A stretch of 64,000 bases of DNA. Origin: an uncultured Verrucomicrobia subdivision 3 bacterium. GTDB lineage: Bacteria; Verrucomicrobiota; Verrucomicrobiae; Limisphaerales; UBA11358. This document shows, piece by piece, positions 25,852 to 34,682 of this stretch. Made by a program: the position numbers and the translations under genes. Below the pieces are notes generated by a model, which had not been told where the DNA came from, searched no databases, and saw only the letters and a program-made list of their open reading frames with translations. Position 1 is the stretch's first letter. The number at the start of each line of letters is the position of its first letter. The DNA lies in the NCBI GenBank assembly GCA_903921455.1, contig CAIXPZ010000047.1:1-64000 (forward strand), written 5' to 3'.

Positions 25852-27944
25852 TGGTTGAGACCGGCGAGTTCAGTTGGGGACAAATTACGGTTCCATATTT
25901 TCAGTTTCCGAACGTGGCCGACAAAGGAATTGCCGGTCTTGCTCCCGAGTTGCGCCAAGGGACAAACCATCTGGTCATTGGATCCGCCCGCTAGCTGGCC
26001 GTTGACATAAAGCGCTGTGTGGCCGCGCTCGCCTACAATCGTCAGCGTCACCCATTGGTTCAGCGGTGGCGTCTCGCCTAAGACATGGCTTACGTCCTTC
26101 ATCAAATGACTCGCGGCCGGGTCCGCGCCGGGCGTGCCGGCGGCCCGCACCAGGCCGATGCCCTGTCGGGCAACTTTCGTTTTGACCTCCTTGCCGGCGG
26201 CCTCCTTTGTTTTGATTTCCTCTTCGCGCGAAAAATCCGAACAGATTTCCACCATGTCGGATGAAAGCATGACGCCGCGCCTCCCGGTCTCGGCGGTCCG
26301 AAAAACCTGCATCGTCAAGGTCCACGGCCATTCCAAATCGGCGCGCGGCTGGCCGGCGAACGGCAGTTTCACCACGGCGTTCGTCGCGCCCAGCGTGAAT
26401 TCGCGCGGCAGGTCCAGCACCACGCCGTCCGCGTTGCTGGCCGGAATGCGGTCAAACACCGTGACGCCGGGGACGGGCAGCGTGAGCGCGGTGCGTTTCT
26501 GAAATTCCGAATAATCCTTCAAGCCTTTGACGCCCCAGAGCTTTTCCGAAAATGCCTGCAGGCTTGGCAAGACGAGGTTGGCAATCTCCGTCATAGTCCA
26601 GCCCGTCGGCGCCTGATCGCCCCAGAGGTGGAGTTTACCGCCAAGCAGGTGTGGATCATTCGGCGCCGGATTTTTGTTGGCGTCACCGCTGATTTTCCAA
26701 GGCTCCCAGTTATTGTAGATGCCGGCGTTATTGACACCGTAGTAGTGGCAGCCCGGGCAAAGATAGGTCTGGCCGTCGCTGGAATTGATGACGTTGTGGC
26801 CCTGTTCGATGAGCGTCTTCGCATCGCGCGTGACCCACATGTCAATCGTCACGCTGGGATCGGGCAGCGTGGTGCCGGGCATGTATTCGTAGCCCGACCA
26901 GATGCGGCAGTTTTTCCCCTTCGAGCGAAGGTGGGCGTTCATGGTGTTGATGAACTGCCGGAACGCCTCGCCGAGTTTTTCCTGCTCGTCCTTCGGCACA
27001 CCGCCCATCCGGTATTCATCCGTGCCGATATGAAAATCTGGCGCGTCAAAAATCGGAATCATCTCGTCGAGCACCTTCTTCATCCGCTCAATGGTGTTCG
27101 GGTTAGTCACATCGAGAAACGCCTTACCAAGTTTGGGATGCCGCAAGTCCGGCCAGTAGGTGGTGAAACAAAGCGCATGGCCCGGCATGTCAATTTCCGG
27201 GGTGATGGTGATGCCGAGGGCTTTGGCTTCGTCCTGCAACTTGCGCAGCTCCTTTTTCGTGTAAAACAAATCCTTGGACGTCAGCCCGGGAAAGGTGTCG
27301 CACTGCACACGAAAGCCAGAGTAGCCGTCGCCGAACGCCTCGTCGCTCAGGTGCAGATGCAGCTCGTTCATTTTATACCAAGACATGATTTTCAGGTAAT
27401 CGTGCAGCACCTCGATTGGAAACGGTTTGCGGCCCACGTCGAGCATCAACATGCGCCGGGCATACTGCGGAAAATCCACAATTTCGCCCCGGGGGAGCTT
27501 GCCGTCGGCATGCTGGTGGAGCAGCTGCAACAACGAACGTGTGCCATAAAAAATTCCCGTCTCCGTTTCCGACGTGATGCGCGCCGCGCGGTCCAGAGAC
27601 AGCGCATAAGCCTCGTTCCCGTGCGGCACCGGCGAAGCAGGTTTCGCGAGCGAGAGAAAAATCGCGCCCGCCGAAGGGCTGTCTGCAAACTTCAGCGACG
27701 CGGGGCGGAGGCCCATCGCCAAGAGATCGCACAGCAATTGCGTGGCGACGGCTCCGAGTGCCGCCTTGTCCTTTGAAGCAACTTCGATGACGCATGGCAT
27801 CGTCAGCGCCAGCGTGCCGTTACCGTCCGTCCACCGCTGCACCGCTGGAACAATTTCCGGCTCCGCCGCCCGAGCCGCCAGCGGCAACAGGACGGCGGCG
27901 AGGACGGGCAGCAGGAACTTCAGATGGCAGAAGGTATTATTCAT
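25848..27944 (-). CDS. Secreted beta-N-acetylhexosaminidase (GH20) with LamG-like domain
   Basis: A 698-residue exo-enzyme that removes terminal beta-linked GlcNAc or GalNAc by substrate-assisted catalysis. Signal peptide 1-27. The GH20 N-terminal alpha/beta domain spans about 30-150 and the barrel 160-510. The catalytic pair D309-E310 is in FHIGTDEY. Other family motifs are MLDVGRKPFPIEVL, NELHLHLSDEAF and TPEIDMPGHALCF. The last 170 residues form a LamG-like jellyroll (GHTALYVNGQLAGG, HVRKLKIWNRNLSPTEL), a probable carbohydrate-binding module. The stop overlaps the next start by four bases. GH20 in this locus implies HexNAc in the target glycan. Confidence 0.9.
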   Translation of the reverse strand: MNNTFCHLKFLLPVLAAVLLPLAARAAEPEIVPAVQRWTDGNGTLALTMPCVIEVASKDKAALGAVATQLLCDLLAMGLRPASLKFADSPSAGAIFLSLAKPASPVPHGNEAYALSLDRAARITSETETGIFYGTRSLLQLLHQHADGKLPRGEIVDFPQYARRMLMLDVGRKPFPIEVLHDYLKIMSWYKMNELHLHLSDEAFGDGYSGFRVQCDTFPGLTSKDLFYTKKELRKLQDEAKALGITITPEIDMPGHALCFTTYWPDLRHPKLGKAFLDVTNPNTIERMKKVLDEMIPIFDAPDFHIGTDEYRMGGVPKDEQEKLGEAFRQFINTMNAHLRSKGKNCRIWSGYEYMPGTTLPDPSVTIDMWVTRDAKTLIEQGHNVINSSDGQTYLCPGCHYYGVNNAGIYNNWEPWKISGDANKNPAPNDPHLLGGKLHLWGDQAPTGWTMTEIANLVLPSLQAFSEKLWGVKGLKDYSEFQKRTALTLPVPGVTVFDRIPASNADGVVLDLPREFTLGATNAVVKLPFAGQPRADLEWPWTLTMQVFRTAETGRRGVMLSSDMVEICSDFSREEEIKTKEAAGKEVKTKVARQGIGLVRAAGTPGADPAASHLMKDVSHVLGETPPLNQWVTLTIVGERGHTALYVNGQLAGGSNDQMVCPLAQLGSKTGNSFVGHVRKLKIWNRNLSPTELAGLNQ

Positions 27945-27992
27945 GTTTGATTTTATTTACGGCGATGGCCAGGGATCGATTTTTTCAAAGAA

Positions 27993-30344
27993 TCACTCAA
28001 GGTTAAGCTCGAAATCCTTGCTGATCACGACGTCCTTGCGGCGGGATTCCGGCATGACGACCAGCCGGGTGAGTTTGCCGTCCTTGACCTCGCCCTCCAC
28101 CGTCGTGTTGGCGAAGGCATGGAGCTTGAACGCGGCGTTCCAGTCGCGCGGCCAGGCCTGGAGCAGCATGATTTCGCCATGCTCGCCGTTTTGCAGGAGC
28201 ATTTCCTGAAGGGTCGTCATCATGTTCGCCATGCCGTCATAGTCGGGCGGCGAATCGTGCGGCGAGCCGCAGAAGCCGGGGAAGCGGAACGGCTCGCGCA
28301 GGTCGCGATCCTGCCGGAAGAGCCGCTGGCCGCGGATTCGTCCCAGCACATCCTTCTTCGCGTTTTCAGCCTGGCCGAGGCGGGCGGAGAAGATGCCGTA
28401 TTGGTTCCAGCAGCAGTGCTCGATGTCGGGCATCACGCCCAGCGCGTTGATCGCCTCCTGAATGTCCGGCGTCTTTTTGTCGAGGCTGTAGATGCGGAAC
28501 GGGAATACGGTGTAGAGGTCGGGCGCCTCATAATTGGCGCGCGCCTGGCGCCCGCGGTCCTCATTCATCTTCTGATAGACCCCGGCGTTGTCGGGCATGT
28601 GTTTACCCTTGTAATCGCACATGGGAATCGGCGGCAGGATGGCCTTGATCCGCGCGAGGCCGGTCTTTTGTTCAGCGGTCAGCAGGTTGGCCGGAAGTTG
28701 TTCGAGGCGATAAACCACATAGTTCAGCCCGGCCACGGTCGGCGTGTCGTTCACCACGTCATCCCAATAAGTTTCCAAGGCGTGGGTGGGGAAGATCCGG
28801 ATTTTGCCCTGCGCATCGCGCTTGAACCGCGTCTCAAAAAAACTCAGAGCGCCGAAGGCATACGGCAGGCCCGTCTGGCACAGAAACGCCTCGTCCTGCG
28901 TGTAGGCGTAATCATCGAGCATCAGGTTGGCGGCTTCCAGGCTGTGCTGCCAGGTCCACCGGCAATACGGCTCGCTATATTCCGTGGCGCCCCAGCCGAA
29001 ATCGCCCATGACCGGCAGGCCGAGCCGCGAGAAGCATTCCTCAAAATAGATGCCCTGGGCGCCGTAATATTTTTCCGCCCGCGCCTCCATCACCGGGGCC
29101 AGCTTGTTCATGAACACCAGCAGCGAGCGGAAGAAGTCCGCCGAACCTTGCGCCAGTTGCGGCTGGTAGAGCAGGCGGTTGTTCTGCCACCAGTAAGAAT
29201 TGCCGTAGAACTGGTCGTCGGCCGTGGCGGCCAGGTCGCGGTAGTCGAGCGCGTAGGCGGCGTAGTTCGGATGCATCCGGAAGAGGCCGCCGCAGAAATT
29301 CGCCAGCATGGCGGAGCGCATCTGGCAGGCGAGCAGATATTTCGAGAGCACATACGCCTGCGTCACGACGGGATCGGACACGGTGACGAACGAGCGATCC
29401 CAGTAATCCGCCCAATACTTTTCCGTCCGCGCCTGCGCCTCCGCGAAGGCGGGCGCGGCGGCAGCGGCGGCCTCCAGCTGCTTGATCCAAGCCTCGGCGT
29501 CCGGTGCCTGCGCCCGGTGCGTGGTGACGACGAGCTCAAAATCGCGGACGGGCTGCTTGGACCGCAACCGGTGATCGCTCAGCCGCTCCAGCTCCAGGCC
29601 GCGCCCGCTGATCTTGACGCCGAAGGTGTTGTCGCGGATGGGATCCACCGCCTTCACCAGATCGGCATACTTCTCCATGTGCTGCCACTTGAGGATGGTG
29701 TCCGCCGGCGAGTATTCATTGCGGTGATAGGAGATGATGGCGACCGGGTCACGGTTGTCCCAATGATCGGCGCTGGTCCAGACCGGCACATCCGCGGGGG
29801 CACCGCGCAGGGGATAGCACGCGTCGCCGATGGTGGTATGAAAGTCGCGCCGATCTGTCCGCCAGTCGTAGTAGGCGAATTGCGCTGCCGTCGGCTGGTC
29901 GGCCTGCACGCGGAGGCGGATGTCCGGCGCGCCGGCATCCACGAAGGCGGTGAGGCGGACGGCTCTGCCCGGGGGACCGGCGGTGATTTCGCAGCGGCCC
30001 TGGCGCAGCTTCAATTCCTGCCGGTAGGGCATCCCCTTGCGGAACGGATTGGGCGAAAGATGCACGCGCACCCGGCCGCACTTCAAAAGCGTGTCGATCT
30101 CGGAGATGGCGTCGTTGCGGGCGACATAGAAGAGCAGATCGCCGTCCTCCTCAACCCACAGGTTGACGCCGACATTACCATTGCCCAGCGGGATGGAGCC
30201 GGTCTCATCCTGCGAGGCGTTGGTGAAGACGGTGTTGCAGGCATCCAGCCCCGGATCGGCCGCCATCGCCAGTCCGGCGGCGCGGACGCCGGCCGACACG
30301 GCAGCCAGCAAAGTAAAAGTGAGAATGGCGGTTATACTTTTCAT
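27993..30344 (-). CDS. DUF5703 / GH95-like (alpha/alpha)6 glycosidase
   Basis: A 783-residue exported protein with signal peptide 1-22. The N-terminal domain (about 45-290) starts DETGSIPLGNGNVGVNLWVEEDGDLLFYVARNDA, the pattern of the DUF5703 domain and of the beta-domain in GH95/GH65 enzymes. The C-terminal part (300-720) is helix-rich with paired aromatic and acidic motifs (HPNYAAYALDYRDLAATAD, GDFGWGATEYSEPY, DGMANMMTTLQEMLLQ), as in an (alpha/alpha)6 barrel. It probably removes fucose or a related sugar, but key GH95 catalytic residues were not confirmed by alignment. It lies 48 bp upstream of GH20. Confidence 0.7.
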   Translation of the reverse strand: MKSITAILTFTLLAAVSAGVRAAGLAMAADPGLDACNTVFTNASQDETGSIPLGNGNVGVNLWVEEDGDLLFYVARNDAISEIDTLLKCGRVRVHLSPNPFRKGMPYRQELKLRQGRCEITAGPPGRAVRLTAFVDAGAPDIRLRVQADQPTAAQFAYYDWRTDRRDFHTTIGDACYPLRGAPADVPVWTSADHWDNRDPVAIISYHRNEYSPADTILKWQHMEKYADLVKAVDPIRDNTFGVKISGRGLELERLSDHRLRSKQPVRDFELVVTTHRAQAPDAEAWIKQLEAAAAAAPAFAEAQARTEKYWADYWDRSFVTVSDPVVTQAYVLSKYLLACQMRSAMLANFCGGLFRMHPNYAAYALDYRDLAATADDQFYGNSYWWQNNRLLYQPQLAQGSADFFRSLLVFMNKLAPVMEARAEKYYGAQGIYFEECFSRLGLPVMGDFGWGATEYSEPYCRWTWQHSLEAANLMLDDYAYTQDEAFLCQTGLPYAFGALSFFETRFKRDAQGKIRIFPTHALETYWDDVVNDTPTVAGLNYVVYRLEQLPANLLTAEQKTGLARIKAILPPIPMCDYKGKHMPDNAGVYQKMNEDRGRQARANYEAPDLYTVFPFRIYSLDKKTPDIQEAINALGVMPDIEHCCWNQYGIFSARLGQAENAKKDVLGRIRGQRLFRQDRDLREPFRFPGFCGSPHDSPPDYDGMANMMTTLQEMLLQNGEHGEIMLLQAWPRDWNAAFKLHAFANTTVEGEVKDGKLTRLVVMPESRRKDVVISKDFELNLE

Positions 30345-30425
30345 ACCAGGTTGTCTCGAAACCCATGTGGGTGGTTTCCTTGACGAACCGCCCGGGGATT
30401 TAGTTTCAGTTATCTGCCCGCGCCG

Positions 30426-32960
30426 CTATTTCCCCGCCGGGCGCGCGTCGAAGACCAGCACCTCGAACGGCTCCAGCGTGATGCTTTGCGGATGACCCGC
30501 CGCCAGCGAAAGCGTCTGCACGCGCTGCTCCTTGTAAGGCGATTGGAGCGCGTAATCCTTCGCCGCGCCGGCCGGCAGTTCAAATACCGTGGCAATATCA
30601 AGCGTGACGGTTTGCGGCTGGTTGTCGGGATTGCGGAGCATCAGCGTGCCCTTGTGCGGATTCCACGCGGCGTAGCCGTAGATTTGCAACTTCAGCGGAT
30701 CGCCGCCGACCCAGTGCGAATCCACAAGCACATCCGCATTCGCCTGTGCCCACTTGGCGGCCTCGGCGATTTGATCCCAGGAGTTGGAGGTCATCAAGGA
30801 TGGCGTCAGATACAACTCCTGCAGCGACGATCCGTTGGCGAAATACGAGCGCGCCTCGTTCTTCAGATCGGGCGGATTGTTCCGGCCCACATCGCCGCCC
30901 TGAAACTCGCGTCCGTGGACGATGCCGTGCGCCATGATGGAATTGAGCGGATAGAGCGGCGATTTCTGGACAAAGAGCTGGCGGCAGTAACCGTCGCGGA
31001 AGGTGAGCCACTTTTCGCGGTCATACTTGTTCGTCGAAATCAGGCCCTTACCGGCCCAGCCGACATCCGCGCTGCCGTTCCGCCAGGTGGAATCCACGTG
31101 GTTCAACCAGAACGGCGAAGGCCAGGTGCCGACGGTGACATTGATGAAGACATCAGAATTTTGCTTCCGCAGATTCCGCGCCACATCCAGCAGCGCCATG
31201 AAATGAGGGCTGACGCCTTCGCCAGCTTTGTCCCACTTGAACGAGTTCACACCGTCCTCGCGCATGAGTTGGAGGCAGCGCTCTTGAAACCATCTCTTGT
31301 AGCCGGGATACGCGAGATCGAGATGTGCGCCTGCCGGTATGATGCCCATCTGCTGCGCCGTGGCGGTGCGTTCCTCATTGCCACCGTAGCCGCCGAGTGG
31401 CGAAATCCAAATCGCGAGGTGCGCGCTTAGTTTTTCCATCTGCAATTTGAGCGCCGCGTAGCCGCCGGGAAACTTATTGGTGTTCTCGGCCCAGAGTCCG
31501 CGGCCGGGCGAATCCCAGCCGTCATCCACGAGATAGGATTTTACCGGCACGCCGCGCTTGTTCACCAGCTCGTCGTTGAAGCGATTCACCACGTCGAGCA
31601 TTTTCGCAGCGTCCACCGAGAAGCCGAGGTCATACCAGCAATTGTAATGCAGAAACGGACTCGAAGGCCGGGCGCGTTCGCGTTCGATATAATACAGAAA
31701 CGCGCGGCGCAACTGGCCTTCCGGCGCGACACCCGCCACTGCGCCGAACCGGTAATTTTGCGCCGGCGAAAGTTCCAGCTTGCAGGCCAGACCAATGCGC
31801 GCACCCGCAGCATCAAGCGCATTTTCCGCGCCGGGCATTTCCACGCCAAAGAACATTCCGCCGCCGGCCACCGGACAGCCGGGCACGGAGCCAATCGTCT
31901 TCGCGCCGGGAATCCGCACATCGGTCAGTTCGACTCCAAACAAGGGAATCGTTCTATCCGGCGACGAAAATTCCACCGTCTGGCGAAGGTAGCTGGAACC
32001 ATCGCGCAGTTCGGCGCGCCAGTGCGCGCGCACGCCGCTCGCGGAAACCAGGTTGGCTTCCAGTGCCGCGCCGCCAATCCGCTCAGCCACGCGAACACCG
32101 CCCGGCGACGGCGTCAGCCGCACCAGCTTTGGCTCACCGTCGAGCCGAAACGCCGAAGCGGGCAAATCAAAAGCGGGAAATTCACCGAGCTTCCTCTCGA
32201 TCATCTGTTCGCCTGCCACCGTGGTGACATTGAATTCCGGCTTGGCCTCGCGAACACCGATGAGCAGAAACTTTTTTCCGTCTTCCCAGATGAGCGCCAG
32301 CGCCGGCCCCCACGACATTCCCTGATCGGTGCCCTTGTCAATGCGGCAGGAGACGAAATTGGTGCCGGCGGGAAAGGGAAACTCCTCCGCCTCCGCCTGG
32401 TTTGCCTGCACATCCAACTCAAACACCGGCGGAGAGTGGAATGCCCTCGCCAGATTGAATTCTGAAATCACACACCGGCCCGCCGCGCCGAGGTCCGAAT
32501 GATTTTTCGCCTGCGCCTGCAAATTCATTTTACCTAGGCGCACCAGCTTCGGTTCGCCGGCAAATTCCGCCCGTGGAAACGCCGCCAGTTCCGTCCACGT
32601 CAAACCGTCGCGCGAAGCCAGCGCCACCACACGGTCAGCCTCCAGCCGCACCGCCACCGCCACGCCTTTTCGCGCGGATGCCGGCGCCAGCGCCAGCCGG
32701 AACAGCTCCGCGCCCGACTGGTCAAAGGACGGTCCGGAAATCTTATTTTTTAATTGGAGCGGCCGAAGCTGCCCATCGGCGACCTGCCACGATTCGGAAA
32801 TCACCGCATTGCCCAACGTAAAGACGTCACCCGCCTGCGCCGATTCCGCGTGGCCCGGCATCGGGCCGGGAAACTCCACGGCGGCAAAACCGGTAAAGGC
32901 GGTAACCAGCAGCGCGGCTCCAAAGCCGGAGCGAAAGGATTTTAAAATAGAGTTGAGCAT
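30426..32960 (-). CDS. Secreted GH36-like putative alpha-galactosidase
   Basis: An 844-residue secreted protein with signal peptide 1-26. A large N-terminal beta-sandwich (30-420) precedes a TIM barrel (430-720). GH-D-clan landmarks include YLVDDGWD (477-481) with NKFPGGY just after, AIWISPLGGYGG, and the candidate nucleophile D577 in NSFKWDKAGEG. The acid/base is not certain; a later D in HVDSTWRNGSADVG is a candidate. A C-terminal beta-domain closes the protein. It probably removes alpha-linked galactose or GalNAc. A terminator-like structure upstream of it (33076-33111) suggests its own promoter in the 165-bp gap. Confidence 0.72.
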   Translation of the reverse strand: MLNSILKSFRSGFGAALLVTAFTGFAAVEFPGPMPGHAESAQAGDVFTLGNAVISESWQVADGQLRPLQLKNKISGPSFDQSGAELFRLALAPASARKGVAVAVRLEADRVVALASRDGLTWTELAAFPRAEFAGEPKLVRLGKMNLQAQAKNHSDLGAAGRCVISEFNLARAFHSPPVFELDVQANQAEAEEFPFPAGTNFVSCRIDKGTDQGMSWGPALALIWEDGKKFLLIGVREAKPEFNVTTVAGEQMIERKLGEFPAFDLPASAFRLDGEPKLVRLTPSPGGVRVAERIGGAALEANLVSASGVRAHWRAELRDGSSYLRQTVEFSSPDRTIPLFGVELTDVRIPGAKTIGSVPGCPVAGGGMFFGVEMPGAENALDAAGARIGLACKLELSPAQNYRFGAVAGVAPEGQLRRAFLYYIERERARPSSPFLHYNCWYDLGFSVDAAKMLDVVNRFNDELVNKRGVPVKSYLVDDGWDSPGRGLWAENTNKFPGGYAALKLQMEKLSAHLAIWISPLGGYGGNEERTATAQQMGIIPAGAHLDLAYPGYKRWFQERCLQLMREDGVNSFKWDKAGEGVSPHFMALLDVARNLRKQNSDVFINVTVGTWPSPFWLNHVDSTWRNGSADVGWAGKGLISTNKYDREKWLTFRDGYCRQLFVQKSPLYPLNSIMAHGIVHGREFQGGDVGRNNPPDLKNEARSYFANGSSLQELYLTPSLMTSNSWDQIAEAAKWAQANADVLVDSHWVGGDPLKLQIYGYAAWNPHKGTLMLRNPDNQPQTVTLDIATVFELPAGAAKDYALQSPYKEQRVQTLSLAAGHPQSITLEPFEVLVFDARPAGK

Positions 32961-33075
32961 GGCTATTTCGGATTGGTAAAAAATAGAGCTTGGAAGGAAG
33001 CCGCCAGTCGGACAATACCCAATACGGGGGAGACCTCAGCAACGACCACCGCTTACGAAGGGCCACCTTAATCAA

Positions 33076-33111
33076 ATCAAAAGCCGAGACGGCGAGTCCG
33101 CCCGGCGGACT
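33076..33111 (-). terminator. Probable terminator inside the glycan locus
   Basis: On the minus strand, just after the sulfatase stop at 33126, an 8-bp palindrome (agtccgcc/ggcggact, 33095-33111) is followed by gccgtctcggc (33083-33093), a 4-bp hairpin, and then TTTT. A T-rich tract also flanks the first palindrome on the plus side. This could split the locus into two transcripts, sulfatases and GH36-to-GH29. Confidence 0.6.
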
Positions 33112-33125
33112 TGTTTTTCGGCCCG

Positions 33126-34670
33126 TTATTCAATGTTCGTTTTCCGGCCCAAGGCCCGGCCACCGGCCTGCTCCACCGCATCCAGTTCGCCCGCCAGCTT
33201 CTTGCTCGCGTCGGGCTGCGTGGCATTGAGGTTCTTGGTCTCGCCCAGATCATGGCCCAGGTCATAAAGCTGCGGTGACTTCGCGGAACCCGCTTCGGGA
33301 TTGGCTGCCTGCTTGGGTTCGATGAATTTCCACTGGCCGTCACGAAAGCCCAGCACCTGCGCGCCGTTGTGTTCCACCAACTTCTCGCGGCCCGTCTTCG
33401 CATCACCCAGCAGCGCGGGCAATATATTGACGCTGTCCGGCGCGTCACCGGCGGGGATCTTCTGCCCAGTCAACGCGGCGAACGTGGCGGGGAAATCCAT
33501 CAGGCAAACCAGTGCATCCGACACCCCCGGCGTCACACGACCCGGCCAGCGCACAATGAAGGGCACCCGCGTGCCGGCTTCGTAGATGCTGTATTTGCCG
33601 CCGCGCAATGGGCCGGCAGCCTGATGGCCGTTCAAGTCGCGCACGGCGCCGTCCGCGTAGCCGTCGTCCAGCACCGGGCCGTTGTCGCTGCTCAAAATGA
33701 CAATCGTGTTGGACGCCAGGTTCAGCTTATCAAGCGTCGAAAGAATTTCCCCGACGCACCAATCAAATTCCACGATCACGTCACCACGCACCCCGCAGCC
33801 GCTCTTGCCGACAAACCGCGGGTGCGGCACGCGCGGCACATGCGGATCGTGCGTGGCAAAATACAGAAAGAAAGGCCCGTTGGTGCTTTGGGTAATGAAG
33901 TTGACAGCCTTCTGCGTAAACGTGTCCGCCTTGTCCTCGTCCTTCCAGCGGGCCGCCTGTCCGCCCGTCATGAAACCAATCCGGCTGATGCCATCTATGA
34001 TGGTTCCATCATGGCCGAGCGAAAGTCCCATTTTCAAAAGCTCGGGATGCTGTTTGCCCGTCGGCTCGTCATCAATGGGCTTGCCGTAGCTGACTTGAAT
34101 CGGATCTTTCGGGTCAAGGCCGACAACCCGGTGATTCTCGATATAGACGCACGGCACCCGGTCGCCGGTCGCCGCCATGATAAAACTATAATCAAAGCCC
34201 AGTTCGTTCGGGCCGGGCTTGATGTCGGCATTCCAGTCTGCACCGCCGGGGCCGCCGAGTCCGAGATGCCATTTGCCGACGACGCCGGTGCGGTAGCCCG
34301 CCTTTTGCATGATAGAGGCGAGCGTGGCGTGGTTCGGGTCAATGATCAGCGGCGCGTTGCCGGGCAAAACACCGGTGCCGGTCTTGCGCCATGGATATTG
34401 CCCAGTGAGCAGCGCATAGCGCGACGGCGTGCAAGTTGCGGAAGTGGCGTGGGCATCGGTGAAGCGCAAACCATGTTGTCCAAGTCGATCCACATTGGGC
34501 GTGGGAATTTTCGTTGCGCCGTAACAGCCGGTGTCGCCAAAGCCGAGGTCGTCGGCCAGGATGAGCACGATGTTCGGAGAAGATGAGGCGGCGGCGGTCG
34601 GGGCGGCGGCGGCGGGTCTGGTGGTCAAAGGGATGACACACGCAAGGGCAATGGCGATGGGCATTTTCAT
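33126..34670 (-). CDS. Secreted type I sulfatase (CTPSR)
   Basis: A 514-residue sulfate-ester hydrolase of the S1 family. Signal peptide 1-23. NIVLILADDLGFGDTGCYG holds the metal-binding aspartates D40 and D41. The formylglycine site is C80 in CTPSRYALLTGQYP, whose cysteine must be oxidised by a maturation enzyme. GVVGKWHLG, THDPHVP and VILSSDNG add the other metal and active-site residues. The C-terminal sub-domain (from about 430) is complete. It lies 12 bp after the next sulfatase. The closest similarity appears to be to arylsulfatase A-type enzymes; the sugar and sulfate position are unknown. Confidence 0.93.
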   Translation of the reverse strand: MKMPIAIALACVIPLTTRPAAAAPTAAASSSPNIVLILADDLGFGDTGCYGATKIPTPNVDRLGQHGLRFTDAHATSATCTPSRYALLTGQYPWRKTGTGVLPGNAPLIIDPNHATLASIMQKAGYRTGVVGKWHLGLGGPGGADWNADIKPGPNELGFDYSFIMAATGDRVPCVYIENHRVVGLDPKDPIQVSYGKPIDDEPTGKQHPELLKMGLSLGHDGTIIDGISRIGFMTGGQAARWKDEDKADTFTQKAVNFITQSTNGPFFLYFATHDPHVPRVPHPRFVGKSGCGVRGDVIVEFDWCVGEILSTLDKLNLASNTIVILSSDNGPVLDDGYADGAVRDLNGHQAAGPLRGGKYSIYEAGTRVPFIVRWPGRVTPGVSDALVCLMDFPATFAALTGQKIPAGDAPDSVNILPALLGDAKTGREKLVEHNGAQVLGFRDGQWKFIEPKQAANPEAGSAKSPQLYDLGHDLGETKNLNATQPDASKKLAGELDAVEQAGGRALGRKTNIE

Positions 34671-34682
34671 TTGGTTTTCAGG

